Shown one piece after another: positions 1-6,477 of a stretch of 29,019 nt of DNA (the first letter of the stretch is position 1; each line of letters starts with the position of its first letter). The notes beneath the pieces were generated by a model. The model did not search any database and was not told the origin of the DNA. It worked only from the letters and a program-made list of their open reading frames with translations. Source of the stretch: Alloclostridium intestinigallinarum (GTDB lineage Bacteria > Bacillota > Clostridia > Christensenellales > UBA3700); assembly GCA_904393845.1 (NCBI GenBank), contig CAJFNB010000015.1:1-29019 (forward strand), written 5' to 3'. The position numbers and the translations under genes were made by a program.

Positions 1-2
1 AC

Positions 3-926
3 TGCATATTTTTGCAGTTTCCCGACGGACAGACCATGATTATGGACGCGGGATCTACTAAGGGTGGAAGTTATATAAGTATTCAGGAACACTTGGCTTT
101 GCGTGCTGTTGAATACTTAGACTATGTATTTATAACGCATACGGATCAAGATCATATAAAGTATTTACCTGATTTGTTCAAAGAGTATGATGTGCGCAAC
201 GTCTATATGCCGTATCTGCAAGAGGGCGACATTACGACGGACATATGGACAGAAACATACGAGGCTATACAAAATGAAACATATATAGATGAGGAAGGCA
301 ATATTGCGAACTGTCAAGTACATTATAATGTCGGGGATTATGTAGTATCGGGAAAAGATTGGGAAATGAACTGCCATTCCTACCTTGAAGATGATTATCC
401 GATATTAAAAAATGCTGACGGGCATAAGAAAAACGCGGTATCACCCGTATGCTTTTTGGAATATGCGGATAGAATAATAGTTCTAACTGGAGATTCCAAT
501 GATGAAAATGAACCATACCTTTTGAAAAGGGGTGTACTTAATGTTGATGCGGATATATTAAAAGTTGCGCATCATGGCGCGAGATCGTCGACAAGCCAAG
601 AGTTTCTTGACGCAGTAGATTGCGAGTATGCCATTATAAGTTATGGAGAAGATAATACATATCAGCACCCTCATAGTGAACTCATGCAACGGCTGGAAAA
701 CTATGTCGACCGCACCGCCGATAACGACTATAACGGTTATAAATACGTATACGAAACGCCGAAGGACGGCAACGTCTCCGTGTACGTGGACGGTAACGGT
801 ACGCTCAGAATAGACTGCGAACTTACAGACGATAAGGACTTTACGCTGAATTGGGGCGAGGTTGCGGCTTCCGCTGCGGATTGGCTGCTGCCGTCGCGCA
901 GATACGAGGTGGGACTTGCAGCCTGA
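3..926 (+). CDS. ComEC-type metallo-beta-lactamase-fold hydrolase (5' truncated by window edge)
   Basis: This is a stand-alone MBL-fold hydrolase of the type found in the C-terminal part of ComEC/Rec2. The reading frame is open from base 3, and the residues before the first possible start (TTG at 12) already match the family pattern ahead of FPDGQTMIMDAG. The true start is therefore upstream of the window. Visible motifs are the metal-binding THTDQDH (HxDxDH form typical of ComEC-like proteins), LTGDSND, the late AHHG motif and a YQHPH segment near the C-terminus. Family knowledge suggests a phosphodiesterase or nuclease-like activity; the substrate cannot be told. The gene overlaps the next one by about 11 bases, so they are probably co-transcribed. 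The first ~690 bases are clearly richer in A+T than the rest of the gene and its neighbours, while the protein remains a normal family member throughout. Confidence 0.85.
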   Translation, partial: CIFLQFPDGQTMIMDAGSTKGGSYISIQEHLALRAVEYLDYVFITHTDQDHIKYLPDLFKEYDVRNVYMPYLQEGDITTDIWTETYEAIQNETYIDEEGNIANCQVHYNVGDYVVSGKDWEMNCHSYLEDDYPILKNADGHKKNAVSPVCFLEYADRIIVLTGDSNDENEPYLLKRGVLNVDADILKVAHHGARSSTSQEFLDAVDCEYAIISYGEDNTYQHPHSELMQRLENYVDRTADNDYNGYKYVYETPKDGNVSVYVDGNGTLRIDCELTDDKDFTLNWGEVAASAADWLLPSRRYEVGLAA

Positions 927-1413
927 AGAATACAAATCGAGTATAGCCGTAATCGGCTGTAACAAAGCCGCCAACGAGTATATCGCAAAGGCGGTGGCAA
1001 ACAGGCTGGGTATGCGCTATATGGATCTGGACGGCTACCTGAAGTACATCATGGGCGGCATATCAGCGTCCAAAGCGCTTATAAAAAGCGGACCGGAATT
1101 TCTGCTTGAAAGTATGCGCTCGGCGTATTCGCAGGCGGCGGAGTTCGAAGGAGTGGTCATTGCGTCTTCCGCGCTTATCTTCTGCACGGGGGCGGACGAC
1201 ATAATTAAAAACTGCTATACGTTTATTCCCCAGCGCGAGCGCGTGGATATAAGAAGAATAGACGTTAAACTGAGAAAATACATGGACGTGGACGCGTTTA
1301 TGACAAACTACGCCGTGGCGTGCGAAATGTGCGTACTGCTTTCGGGGGGAGTTGAAGAAAACGTAAACGCGATACTCAAATTTTTGGAGGATACGGCAAA
1401 TGGGAGCGTTTGA
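916..1413 (+). CDS. Shikimate-kinase-like protein with degenerate P-loop
   Basis: A protein of about 165 residues from a TTG start at 916. That start has an AGGTGG just upstream, though the spacing is tight, and it avoids a longer N-terminus made only of the neighbour's other frame. The layout follows shikimate kinases: an N-terminal strand and loop (AVIGCNKAANEYIAKAVANR), an LGMRYMDLD strand, an ISASKALIKSGPEFLLES helix, and VVIASSALIF where kinases have VVIATGGG. The Walker A lysine and Ser/Thr are missing (GCNKAANE instead of GxxxxGK[ST]), and the GGG shikimate-binding motif is lost. It is therefore unlikely to be an active shikimate kinase. Its end overlaps the start of the ProB-like kinase by 14 bases, so the two are translationally coupled; a regulatory or partner-subunit role is inference only. 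Assignment rests on fold-level pattern, so moderate confidence. Confidence 0.6.
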   Translation: MQPEEYKSSIAVIGCNKAANEYIAKAVANRLGMRYMDLDGYLKYIMGGISASKALIKSGPEFLLESMRSAYSQAAEFEGVVIASSALIFCTGADDIIKNCYTFIPQRERVDIRRIDVKLRKYMDVDAFMTNYAVACEMCVLLSGGVEENVNAILKFLEDTANGSV

Positions 1414-2236
1414 CGTAGAACTTGTGGGCAAGGTCGGTTCGATGGCGCTTGTCAACAAGCAGTTCAACGACATCAACTACAATGTGCTTGCCTTTATTTC
1501 CAGGCAGCTCCACCCCGGCGTTATCTGGGTGAGCAGCGGTGCCGCGGAGATAGGCAGGATAGATTATCTGCGCCGCACGGGCAGACAGCTGGACGGCGAC
1601 GTCGAACTGAACAAGACGGATTATGCCGCGCAGGGTCAGGCTATTTTAATGCAGGAATACCGCCGTTACATCAATCCCGCCTACGGCGTAAGGCAGGTGC
1701 TTGTGGAGCACCAGCACTTCAATAACGAAAAAAAGCGCGCGCTGCTCAAAGATCTTCTTCTGCGCTGTCCCGCGCAGGGCGCAATTCCGATAATCAACTA
1801 TAACGACCCGCTTTCCAGCGAGGAGATAGTCAAGTTGGAAATACGCGCGCTTACGCAAAGCGGAATGAACGAAAGCAAAGTCGTCCATTGCCTGGACAAC
1901 GACGAAACCGCGTCGCAGGTGGCTTGTCTTGTAAAATGCCGCAGGCTTATTATCTTTACCAGCACTTTGGGCATTTACGCGAAGGCGGGCGACGAAAGCA
2001 CGCTTATCCGCGAGATAAGCGGCAAGGACGCCTATGAGGTGATAGAAAACGTCACCGAATGTCAAAAATTATGCGTGGGGGCGAGCAGGCAGGGCGCCAA
2101 CGGCGCGGGCGCGAAGCTGGAATATATCAAAGCTCCCGTTGCCAACGGCACGGAAGTATTCATCGCTTCGCCCATGTTCTCGATAACGGATATAATTAAG
2201 GGCGTTGCGCCCAGTACAAGAATATATGTGGGGTGA
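1400..2236 (+). CDS. Amino acid kinase family protein, glutamate 5-kinase (ProB)-like
   Basis: A 278-residue amino-acid-kinase-fold protein. It keeps the series of motifs seen in glutamate 5-kinase: GKVGS near residue 10 (phosphate-binding lysine K11), VSSGAAEIGR (ProB VSSGAIAAG), AQGQAILMQEY, IPIINYNDPLSSEEI, a DNDETAS segment, IIFTSTLGIY (ProB LLTDVDGLY position) and GANGAGAKLE near the C-terminus. The C-terminal PUA domain of many ProB proteins is absent. No proA gene is adjacent, and sequence between motifs is divergent, so the substrate may not be glutamate. The ATG at 1400 follows a GGAGG about 11 bases upstream and lies inside the end of the preceding gene; its stop overlaps a possible GTG start of the next gene. 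Proline synthesis is one possibility, a different carboxylate or phosphate acceptor another. Confidence 0.7.
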   Translation: MGAFDVELVGKVGSMALVNKQFNDINYNVLAFISRQLHPGVIWVSSGAAEIGRIDYLRRTGRQLDGDVELNKTDYAAQGQAILMQEYRRYINPAYGVRQVLVEHQHFNNEKKRALLKDLLLRCPAQGAIPIINYNDPLSSEEIVKLEIRALTQSGMNESKVVHCLDNDETASQVACLVKCRRLIIFTSTLGIYAKAGDESTLIREISGKDAYEVIENVTECQKLCVGASRQGANGAGAKLEYIKAPVANGTEVFIASPMFSITDIIKGVAPSTRIYVG

Positions 2237-2241
2237 ATATT

Positions 2242-3879
2242 ATGTTACGGATAACTTATGAGTGTGAAGGAAGCAAAAAGTATTACACGGGAGAGGACGG
2301 TTGCGAAGACTTCTCCGTGAAAGTGGATAAATCGGGCGGAGTTTACGTGCTGATAAAGGCGTTTCGTCCCATTAAAATTTCCAAAGCGGAATATATTGTC
2401 GGCTACGACTTTACGGAAAAGTCCAAGATAATGGTCAACGGCTACCAGTCGTGGACGGATACGCGCGAATTCGACGTAAACGACAAACTGCCCAACATAG
2501 GCAGGCTTACCCGCCTGTTCGGCGGCAAGGGGCTGACGGCTTCCGGCGATTACGAATTTGCCGAATATTCTAATAAAAGGGGCTTTTTCCACGGCGTTTC
2601 CTATTCCTACGTGCGCGAAGGCAACAAGTTCACGCTGATAGGTTCGCTCAACGAGCGCACCGGCTACACGTTTATGTACTTTGACGTGTCGGCAGCCACC
2701 CTAAGATTTGTTAAAGACGTGGAAGGGGTGACTATCGCGGGCGAATACGAGCTTTTCAACGTGCGCAAATATACGGGCACGGGCAGTGAAGTTTTCGACA
2801 AATGGTTTGCGGACATGAAGATACCCGCGCCCAGGGTGAAGCACGCTTTCGGCTATACTTCCTGGTACAACTACTATACGCGCATTTCGCAGAATCTGAT
2901 AAACCGCGACATAACTTCATTTGAAAAGCACAACGTCGTGCCCGAAATATTCCAGATTGACGACGGCTATCAGACGGCCGTCGGCGACTGGCTTTCGCTG
3001 AAGAGCGAATTTTCCGACGGCATGCGTCCCATTACGGACAGACTGCATAAAAATGGCAGTAAAGCGGGGCTTTGGCTTGCGCCGTTCTCCGCACATAAGA
3101 ACAGTCAGCTGATAAAGGACCACCCCGACTGGCTGGCGCGCGACAGCAAGGGCAAGCCTGTGTTCGGCGGATTGAATTGGGGCGGATTCTACTCCCTTGA
3201 TATATACAACCAGGGTGTGCGCGACTATCTGAAAAAGGTTTTCGACACCGTATTCTACGAATGGGGATTCGACATGGTCAAGCTTGACTTCCTCTACTGC
3301 TGCTGCCGGGTACCCCTGCACGGCAGGTCGCGCGGCGAAATAATGTGCGACGGCATGGATTTACTGCGCGAGATTATCGGCGACAAGCTGATTCTCGGCT
3401 GCGGAGTACCGCTTTGGCCGGCATTCGGTAAGGTGGACTTCTGCCGTACGGGCGCGGACGTGGGGCTGAAATGGGTGGATCTTCCCGCTGAAAAGAAGAT
3501 GCACCGCGAACGCGTATCCACCGTCAACGGCGTGAACAACACCGTTTTCCGCCGCCAGCTTGACGGAAGAGCGTTCGTGAACGATCCCGACGTAGTCCTT
3601 ATCCGCAGTTATAACATCACCATGAGCGCCAGAAAGCGTGAACTTATAGCGCGTATAAATAAAATTTTCGGCAATCTCATCTTTGTTTCAGACGACGTTG
3701 ACCGTTATAACGAAGAACAGTGGCGCGTATATAATTACATTACGGACGGAGAACCTATCACCGTACACGAGGCGTATTATCTTAACAAGCACGATATATA
3801 CGTCAAATATACCGAAAAAGGCGAAGAGCACACTCTTATTTTCGACGTCAACCAGGGCGAAACCATGAAGAGCAAGTAA
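2242..3879 (+). CDS. Alpha-galactosidase, glycoside hydrolase family 36
   Basis: A GH36 (melibiase-type) retaining alpha-galactosidase, about 545 residues, shorter than typical ~700-residue family members. An N-terminal beta-rich part (with VNGYQSWTD) precedes the catalytic barrel, which begins around GYTSWYNYY and includes IFQIDDGYQ and AGLWLAPF. The expected nucleophile is the Asp in VKLDFLY (about residue 349 from this start) and the acid/base is the Asp in CRTGADVG (about residue 406). Both are present. No signal peptide is visible, so it acts in the cytoplasm on imported alpha-galactosides such as melibiose or raffinose-type sugars. I chose ATG 2242 because GTGGGGTGA just upstream can serve as ribosome site; a GTG at 2233 overlapping the previous stop is the alternative. 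No sugar transporter is nearby, and a terminator follows directly. Confidence 0.9.
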   Translation: MLRITYECEGSKKYYTGEDGCEDFSVKVDKSGGVYVLIKAFRPIKISKAEYIVGYDFTEKSKIMVNGYQSWTDTREFDVNDKLPNIGRLTRLFGGKGLTASGDYEFAEYSNKRGFFHGVSYSYVREGNKFTLIGSLNERTGYTFMYFDVSAATLRFVKDVEGVTIAGEYELFNVRKYTGTGSEVFDKWFADMKIPAPRVKHAFGYTSWYNYYTRISQNLINRDITSFEKHNVVPEIFQIDDGYQTAVGDWLSLKSEFSDGMRPITDRLHKNGSKAGLWLAPFSAHKNSQLIKDHPDWLARDSKGKPVFGGLNWGGFYSLDIYNQGVRDYLKKVFDTVFYEWGFDMVKLDFLYCCCRVPLHGRSRGEIMCDGMDLLREIIGDKLILGCGVPLWPAFGKVDFCRTGADVGLKWVDLPAEKKMHRERVSTVNGVNNTVFRRQLDGRAFVNDPDVVLIRSYNITMSARKRELIARINKIFGNLIFVSDDVDRYNEEQWRVYNYITDGEPITVHEAYYLNKHDIYVKYTEKGEEHTLIFDVNQGETMKSK

Positions 3880-3906
3880 TAGCTCGGCTTAATACCGGTT
3901 TGAAAA

Positions 3907-3949
3907 ATGCGGGCGGCAAGGTTTTACCGTCCGCATATATTTTTGTTTT
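3907..3949 (+). terminator. Rho-independent terminator after the alpha-galactosidase
   Basis: A 10-bp stem (3907-3916 with 3927-3936, one G-U pair) around a 10-base loop is followed by a T-rich run at 3940-3949. It closes the plus-strand operon that begins before the window. Confidence 0.8.
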
Positions 3950-4114
3950 CCGCCTTCGTTTTGCATGAAAAAACAAGCCGCACCAAAGATTTGTGGTAAA
4001 CGATTGTATTCTATCGACAGAGAATAAATAAAGCCAAAGTATTGCAAAGAAAAAAAGTCTGCAATTCCCCGCATTATTGTTTCGGCGTGTAATCAACCTA
4101 CAGCGGCTCGCCGC

Positions 4115-4702
4115 TCATAGGTGGGAGCGCCGCGCGCCCAGGTTGTATTCTGTCAGTAAAATTGAATATATTGCGGTATCGTATATTCCGGCGTTGCTCC
4201 ACGCCGCCTGTCTGAGAGTTGCCTCATAGCGCATGCCGCATTTTTTCATGACTTCTCCGGAAGCGGGATTTGCGGGATCGTGGCGCGCTTCGATTCTGTT
4301 TGCGCCGACTTCTTCAAACAAAAACCGTATTATGGCGCTTAACGCTTCCGTCATAATGCCTTGCCCCCACCATTTGCTTCCCAGGCAGTATCCTACGCGC
4401 ATATAGGCGGCTTTTTCGTCGACGGTAATCGCGTGCACGCTCCCTATGCAGTCAGAGGTTTCTTTTAGTGCTATCGCCCATTGGTAAAAATTCTCATTAT
4501 TATATGCGTATATCCATCTTGCGATTGTCCCGCGCGCGTAACCTATCGTTTCATAGGGCTGCCAGGTCAAAAAACGGGTGACGTTTTTATCGCTCATCCA
4601 ATTATTGAAAGAGGCTTCCGCATCTTTCATGGTAAAACGGCGTAAAACCAATCTGGCTGTTTCAAGCGTTACGGTGCCTTTTTGTTCAAACTTGCTTTCC
4701 AT
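4115..4702 (-). CDS. GNAT family N-acetyltransferase (RimJ/RimL-like)
   Basis: A 195-residue acetyltransferase of the RimJ/RimL/Acetyltransf_3 type. The N-terminus has the family signature LETARLVLRRFTMKDA; the acetyl-CoA binding region is YCLGSKWWGQGIMTEALSAIIRF, followed by ANRIEARHDPANPASGEVMKKCGMRYE, the typical C-terminal motif. Known members acetylate N-terminal alpha-amines of ribosomal proteins or small amines; the substrate is not predictable here. The start is the ATG at 4700-4702: no ribosome-binding site precedes it, and a consensus -10 box ends only 6 bases before it, so the mRNA is probably leaderless. It is transcribed divergently from perR across a 247-bp AT-rich region. A GC-rich hairpin (4102-4114, AGCGGC/GCCGCT) sits just past its stop, without a clear T-run. 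Confidence 0.9.
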   Translation of the reverse strand: MESKFEQKGTVTLETARLVLRRFTMKDAEASFNNWMSDKNVTRFLTWQPYETIGYARGTIARWIYAYNNENFYQWAIALKETSDCIGSVHAITVDEKAAYMRVGYCLGSKWWGQGIMTEALSAIIRFLFEEVGANRIEARHDPANPASGEVMKKCGMRYEATLRQAAWSNAGIYDTAIYSILLTEYNLGARRSHL

Positions 4703-4708
4703 GACTGC

Positions 4709-4737
4709 ATTATAACATAAATACTCTACGGGTTCAA
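4709..4737 (-). promoter_or_regulatory. Promoter of the GNAT gene (predicted leaderless)
   Basis: On the minus strand, TTGAAC (4732-4737), a 17-bp spacer, then TATAAT (4709-4714), preceded by TG at the extended -10 position (TGTTATAAT). Only 6 bases separate the -10 box from the ATG, so transcription should begin at or within a base of the start codon. Confidence 0.75.
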
Positions 4738-4860
4738 TACCGTAAATTTCCGGGTAAAAAGTCTATGTTACGAGTAATTTTTAAGCAATAATTTTGTCGA
4801 AGTGAGGAAAAATTAACTATGATTTACTTTTATTGTGAAAAAATATCTTATATATGTCGA

Positions 4861-4907
4861 TATTATCAAAAAAATTTTCTTGTAAAAAATATTGATAATA
4901 ATTACTA
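4861..4907 (+). promoter_or_regulatory. Fur/PerR-like operator with upstream inverted half-site
   Basis: The 15-mer TGATAATAATTACTA (4893-4907) matches the 7-1-7 Fur box (TGATAATnATTATCA) at 12 of 14 positions and the PerR box (TTATAATnATTATAA) at about 11 of 14. It ends 7 bases before the perR -35 box. A perfect 9-base inverted copy, TATTATCAA (4861-4869) against TTGATAATA (4892-4900), lies 22 bases apart. Repressor binding here would block polymerase, which suggests autoregulation of perR and its rubrerythrin. Inference from consensus only. Confidence 0.55.
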
Positions 4908-4914
4908 TTTTCTA

Positions 4915-4943
4915 TTGACAAGCAAGTTTATATGTGGTAAAAT
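4915..4943 (+). promoter_or_regulatory. perR promoter (predicted leaderless)
   Basis: TTGACA (4915-4920), 17-bp spacer, TAAAAT (4938-4943). The -10 box ends 6 bases before the ATG at 4950, so the expected start of transcription coincides with the start codon. There is no Shine-Dalgarno sequence. Confidence 0.8.
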
Positions 4944-4949
4944 AAAACC

Positions 4950-5348
4950 ATGAAAACGAACTACTCGGCACAACGCGAACTCGTATACGAGGTGCTTGCG
5001 GGTACCGTTACGCATCCCACGGCGGAGTGGGTATGGGAGAGGTGCCGCGAGAAAATGCCTGCCATAAGCAAAGCGACGGTCTATCGCAATCTGGCGGCAT
5101 TGGTCAGGCACGGCAGGGCGATTGAGGTTGTGGGTACGTTCGGAAGCTCGCATTTTGACGCACGTGTCTATCCGCACAACCATATGGTTTGCAGTGAGTG
5201 CGGCGTGGTGGAGGACAGTTTTCCTTCCAAGGAGCTTTCCTTAGCGCTTGAACACGAGGTCGAGAACCGCGGATACACCGGCTACGGACTGACGTTTAAC
5301 GGCGTATGCGAAAAATGCAGGGCGAAGCAACAGGATAATCTGCGCTAA
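4950..5348 (+). CDS. perR: Fur-family regulator, PerR-like peroxide sensor
   Basis: A 132-residue Fur-family repressor. The winged-helix DNA-binding half includes ISKATVYRNLAAL. Residues that form the PerR regulatory metal site in Bacillus subtilis have counterparts: H22 (in THPTAE, PerR H37), D70 (HFDA, D85), H76 and H78 (PHNH, H91/H93), and D89 or E88 (D104). The structural zinc cysteines are C81/C84 (CSEC) and C120/C123 (CEKC). The Asp at position 70, together with a rubrerythrin gene 34 bases downstream, argues for PerR rather than Fur or Zur, though the metal choice is not certain. PerR loses DNA binding when metal-catalysed oxidation modifies its histidines. The start follows directly from the promoter with no ribosome site. 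Confidence 0.85.
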   Translation: MKTNYSAQRELVYEVLAGTVTHPTAEWVWERCREKMPAISKATVYRNLAALVRHGRAIEVVGTFGSSHFDARVYPHNHMVCSECGVVEDSFPSKELSLALEHEVENRGYTGYGLTFNGVCEKCRAKQQDNLR

Positions 5349-5382
5349 GGCGCATCAATTAAATATATGGAGGATTAATATT

Positions 5383-5928
5383 ATGGCAAAATTTGTATGC
5401 AGCGTATGCGGCTATGTTTATGAAGGTGACGAAGCTCCCGCACAGTGCCCCCAGTGCAAGGCTCCCAAGGAAAAGTTCATTGAACAGAAAGAAGGAATGA
5501 GCTGGGCTGCCGAACACGTTGTAGGCGTTGCGCAAGGCGCTCCCGAAGATATAATGGAAGACCTCAGGGCCAACTTCAACGGAGAGTGCACGGAAGTGGG
5601 TATGTACCTGGCTATGGCGAGGGTTGCCCATCGTGAAGGCTATCCCGAAATCGGTCTGTATTGGGAAAAGGCGGCTTGGGAAGAAGCCGAGCACGCTTCC
5701 AAGTTTGCCGAACTGCTGGGCGAAGTCATTACCGACTCCACCAAGAAGAACCTTGAAATGCGTATAGAAGCGGAAAACGGCGCTACCGCAGGCAAGACGG
5801 ATCTGGCAAAGCGCGCCAAGGCGCTCAATCTCGACGCTATTCACGACACCGTTCATGAAATGGCTCGCGATGAGGCCCGTCACGGCAAGGCTTTCCAGGG
5901 TCTTTACAACAGATACTTCAAGAAGTAA
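5383..5928 (+). CDS. Reverse rubrerythrin (NADH peroxidase type)
   Basis: A 181-residue rubrerythrin with inverted domain order. The rubredoxin-like iron site comes first (C6, C9, C22, C25), then the ferritin-like four-helix diiron domain with carboxylate/His motifs such as NGECTE, EEAEH and DEARH. This arrangement is known from clostridial reverse rubrerythrins, which reduce hydrogen peroxide to water in the cytoplasm of anaerobes using electrons from NADH through rubredoxin and its reductase. A strong GGAGG site precedes the ATG. It lies 34 bases after perR and before a strong terminator, so the two form a bicistronic peroxide-defence operon, presumably derepressed when PerR is oxidised. 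Confidence 0.93.
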   Translation: MAKFVCSVCGYVYEGDEAPAQCPQCKAPKEKFIEQKEGMSWAAEHVVGVAQGAPEDIMEDLRANFNGECTEVGMYLAMARVAHREGYPEIGLYWEKAAWEEAEHASKFAELLGEVITDSTKKNLEMRIEAENGATAGKTDLAKRAKALNLDAIHDTVHEMARDEARHGKAFQGLYNRYFKK

Positions 5929-5950
5929 TCTTTCAAACAGCACTATTCGG

Positions 5951-5981
5951 GAAAGCGCCGCGGTTTGCGGCGCTTTCTTTT
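5951..5981 (+). terminator. Rho-independent terminator after rubrerythrin
   Basis: A perfect 11-bp stem (5951-5961 with 5967-5977), a 5-base loop and a T-run follow the rubrerythrin stop by 22 bases. Confidence 0.93.
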
Positions 5982-6417
5982 ACGGTCGAAGTGCATAAAA
6001 AATACATTACAATATAAAAGTACCGACATCTGTCCGGCAAAAACGTAAATCGACGGCTGTGCGGTACGGGAACGCCGCACTTTGAAAATGTCCGGTGTTG
6101 TTAAGCGCTTGCGGCAGGGGTATTTTTTATATAGTGCACATAAAATACATATTGTGCAGGCAATGCAAAAGGACTCCGCTGCGCTTGTCGTTACTGTAAG
6201 TGCAATAAGTATACATATAATGCGTCTGTCGTAAAAGTCCTGCGAAGTTACCTTAGTTCTTCTTTTTTGCGGACGCTTTGATAAGACGGACGTGGGTACG
6301 GGAAGGATAACGGGCGCATTCGCTCGTGGCGGCGGACGCGTCTTTTTCCGCGCGCCGGGTTTTACATCATTGGATATGGTATTTATATACGGTATTTGCC
6401 GTATGCGGCAATTGTAC
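5982..6417 (+). other. Intergenic stretch, no gene recognised; three related AT-rich motifs
   Basis: About 435 bases with no convincing coding region; the open frame entering from 6292 lacks a ribosome site and is the upstream extension of the next gene. Three related blocks beginning AGTGCA and containing ATAA..TACAT occur at 5990-6013, 6133-6157 and 6199-6223. A 6-bp GTGCGG/CCGCAC hairpin lies near 6059-6080. I recognise no known RNA family. Confidence 0.45.
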
Positions 6418-6446
6418 TTGACTTATAATTGCGCGTATAATATAAT
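6418..6446 (+). promoter_or_regulatory. Promoter of the YdjI-like gene
   Basis: TTGACT (6418-6423), 17-bp spacer, TATAAT (6441-6446). Transcription should begin near 6453, giving a leader of about 25 bases that includes the AAGGAGG ribosome site at 6463-6469. Confidence 0.8.
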
Positions 6447-6477
6447 AATCGTATCAGCCAATAAGGAGGAAGAAAAA

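Noticed and set aside
862..915. Upstream ATG start for the shikimate-kinase-like gene
   Set aside because: The extra residues (Arg/Cys-rich) are just the MBL gene in another frame and do not fit the kinase fold; TTG 916 has an AGGTGG ahead of it.
4819..4953. Open frame of 44 codons just before perR whose stop overlaps the perR ATG
   Set aside because: It runs through the operator and the -35/-10 promoter of perR, has AT-rich non-coding composition and no good ribosome site spacing.
6292..6477. Upstream extension of the SPFH open frame (GTG/ATG starts before 6478)
   Set aside because: The segment contains the promoter TTGACT-17-TATAAT and the AAGGAGG site, and family similarity begins at TTG 6478.
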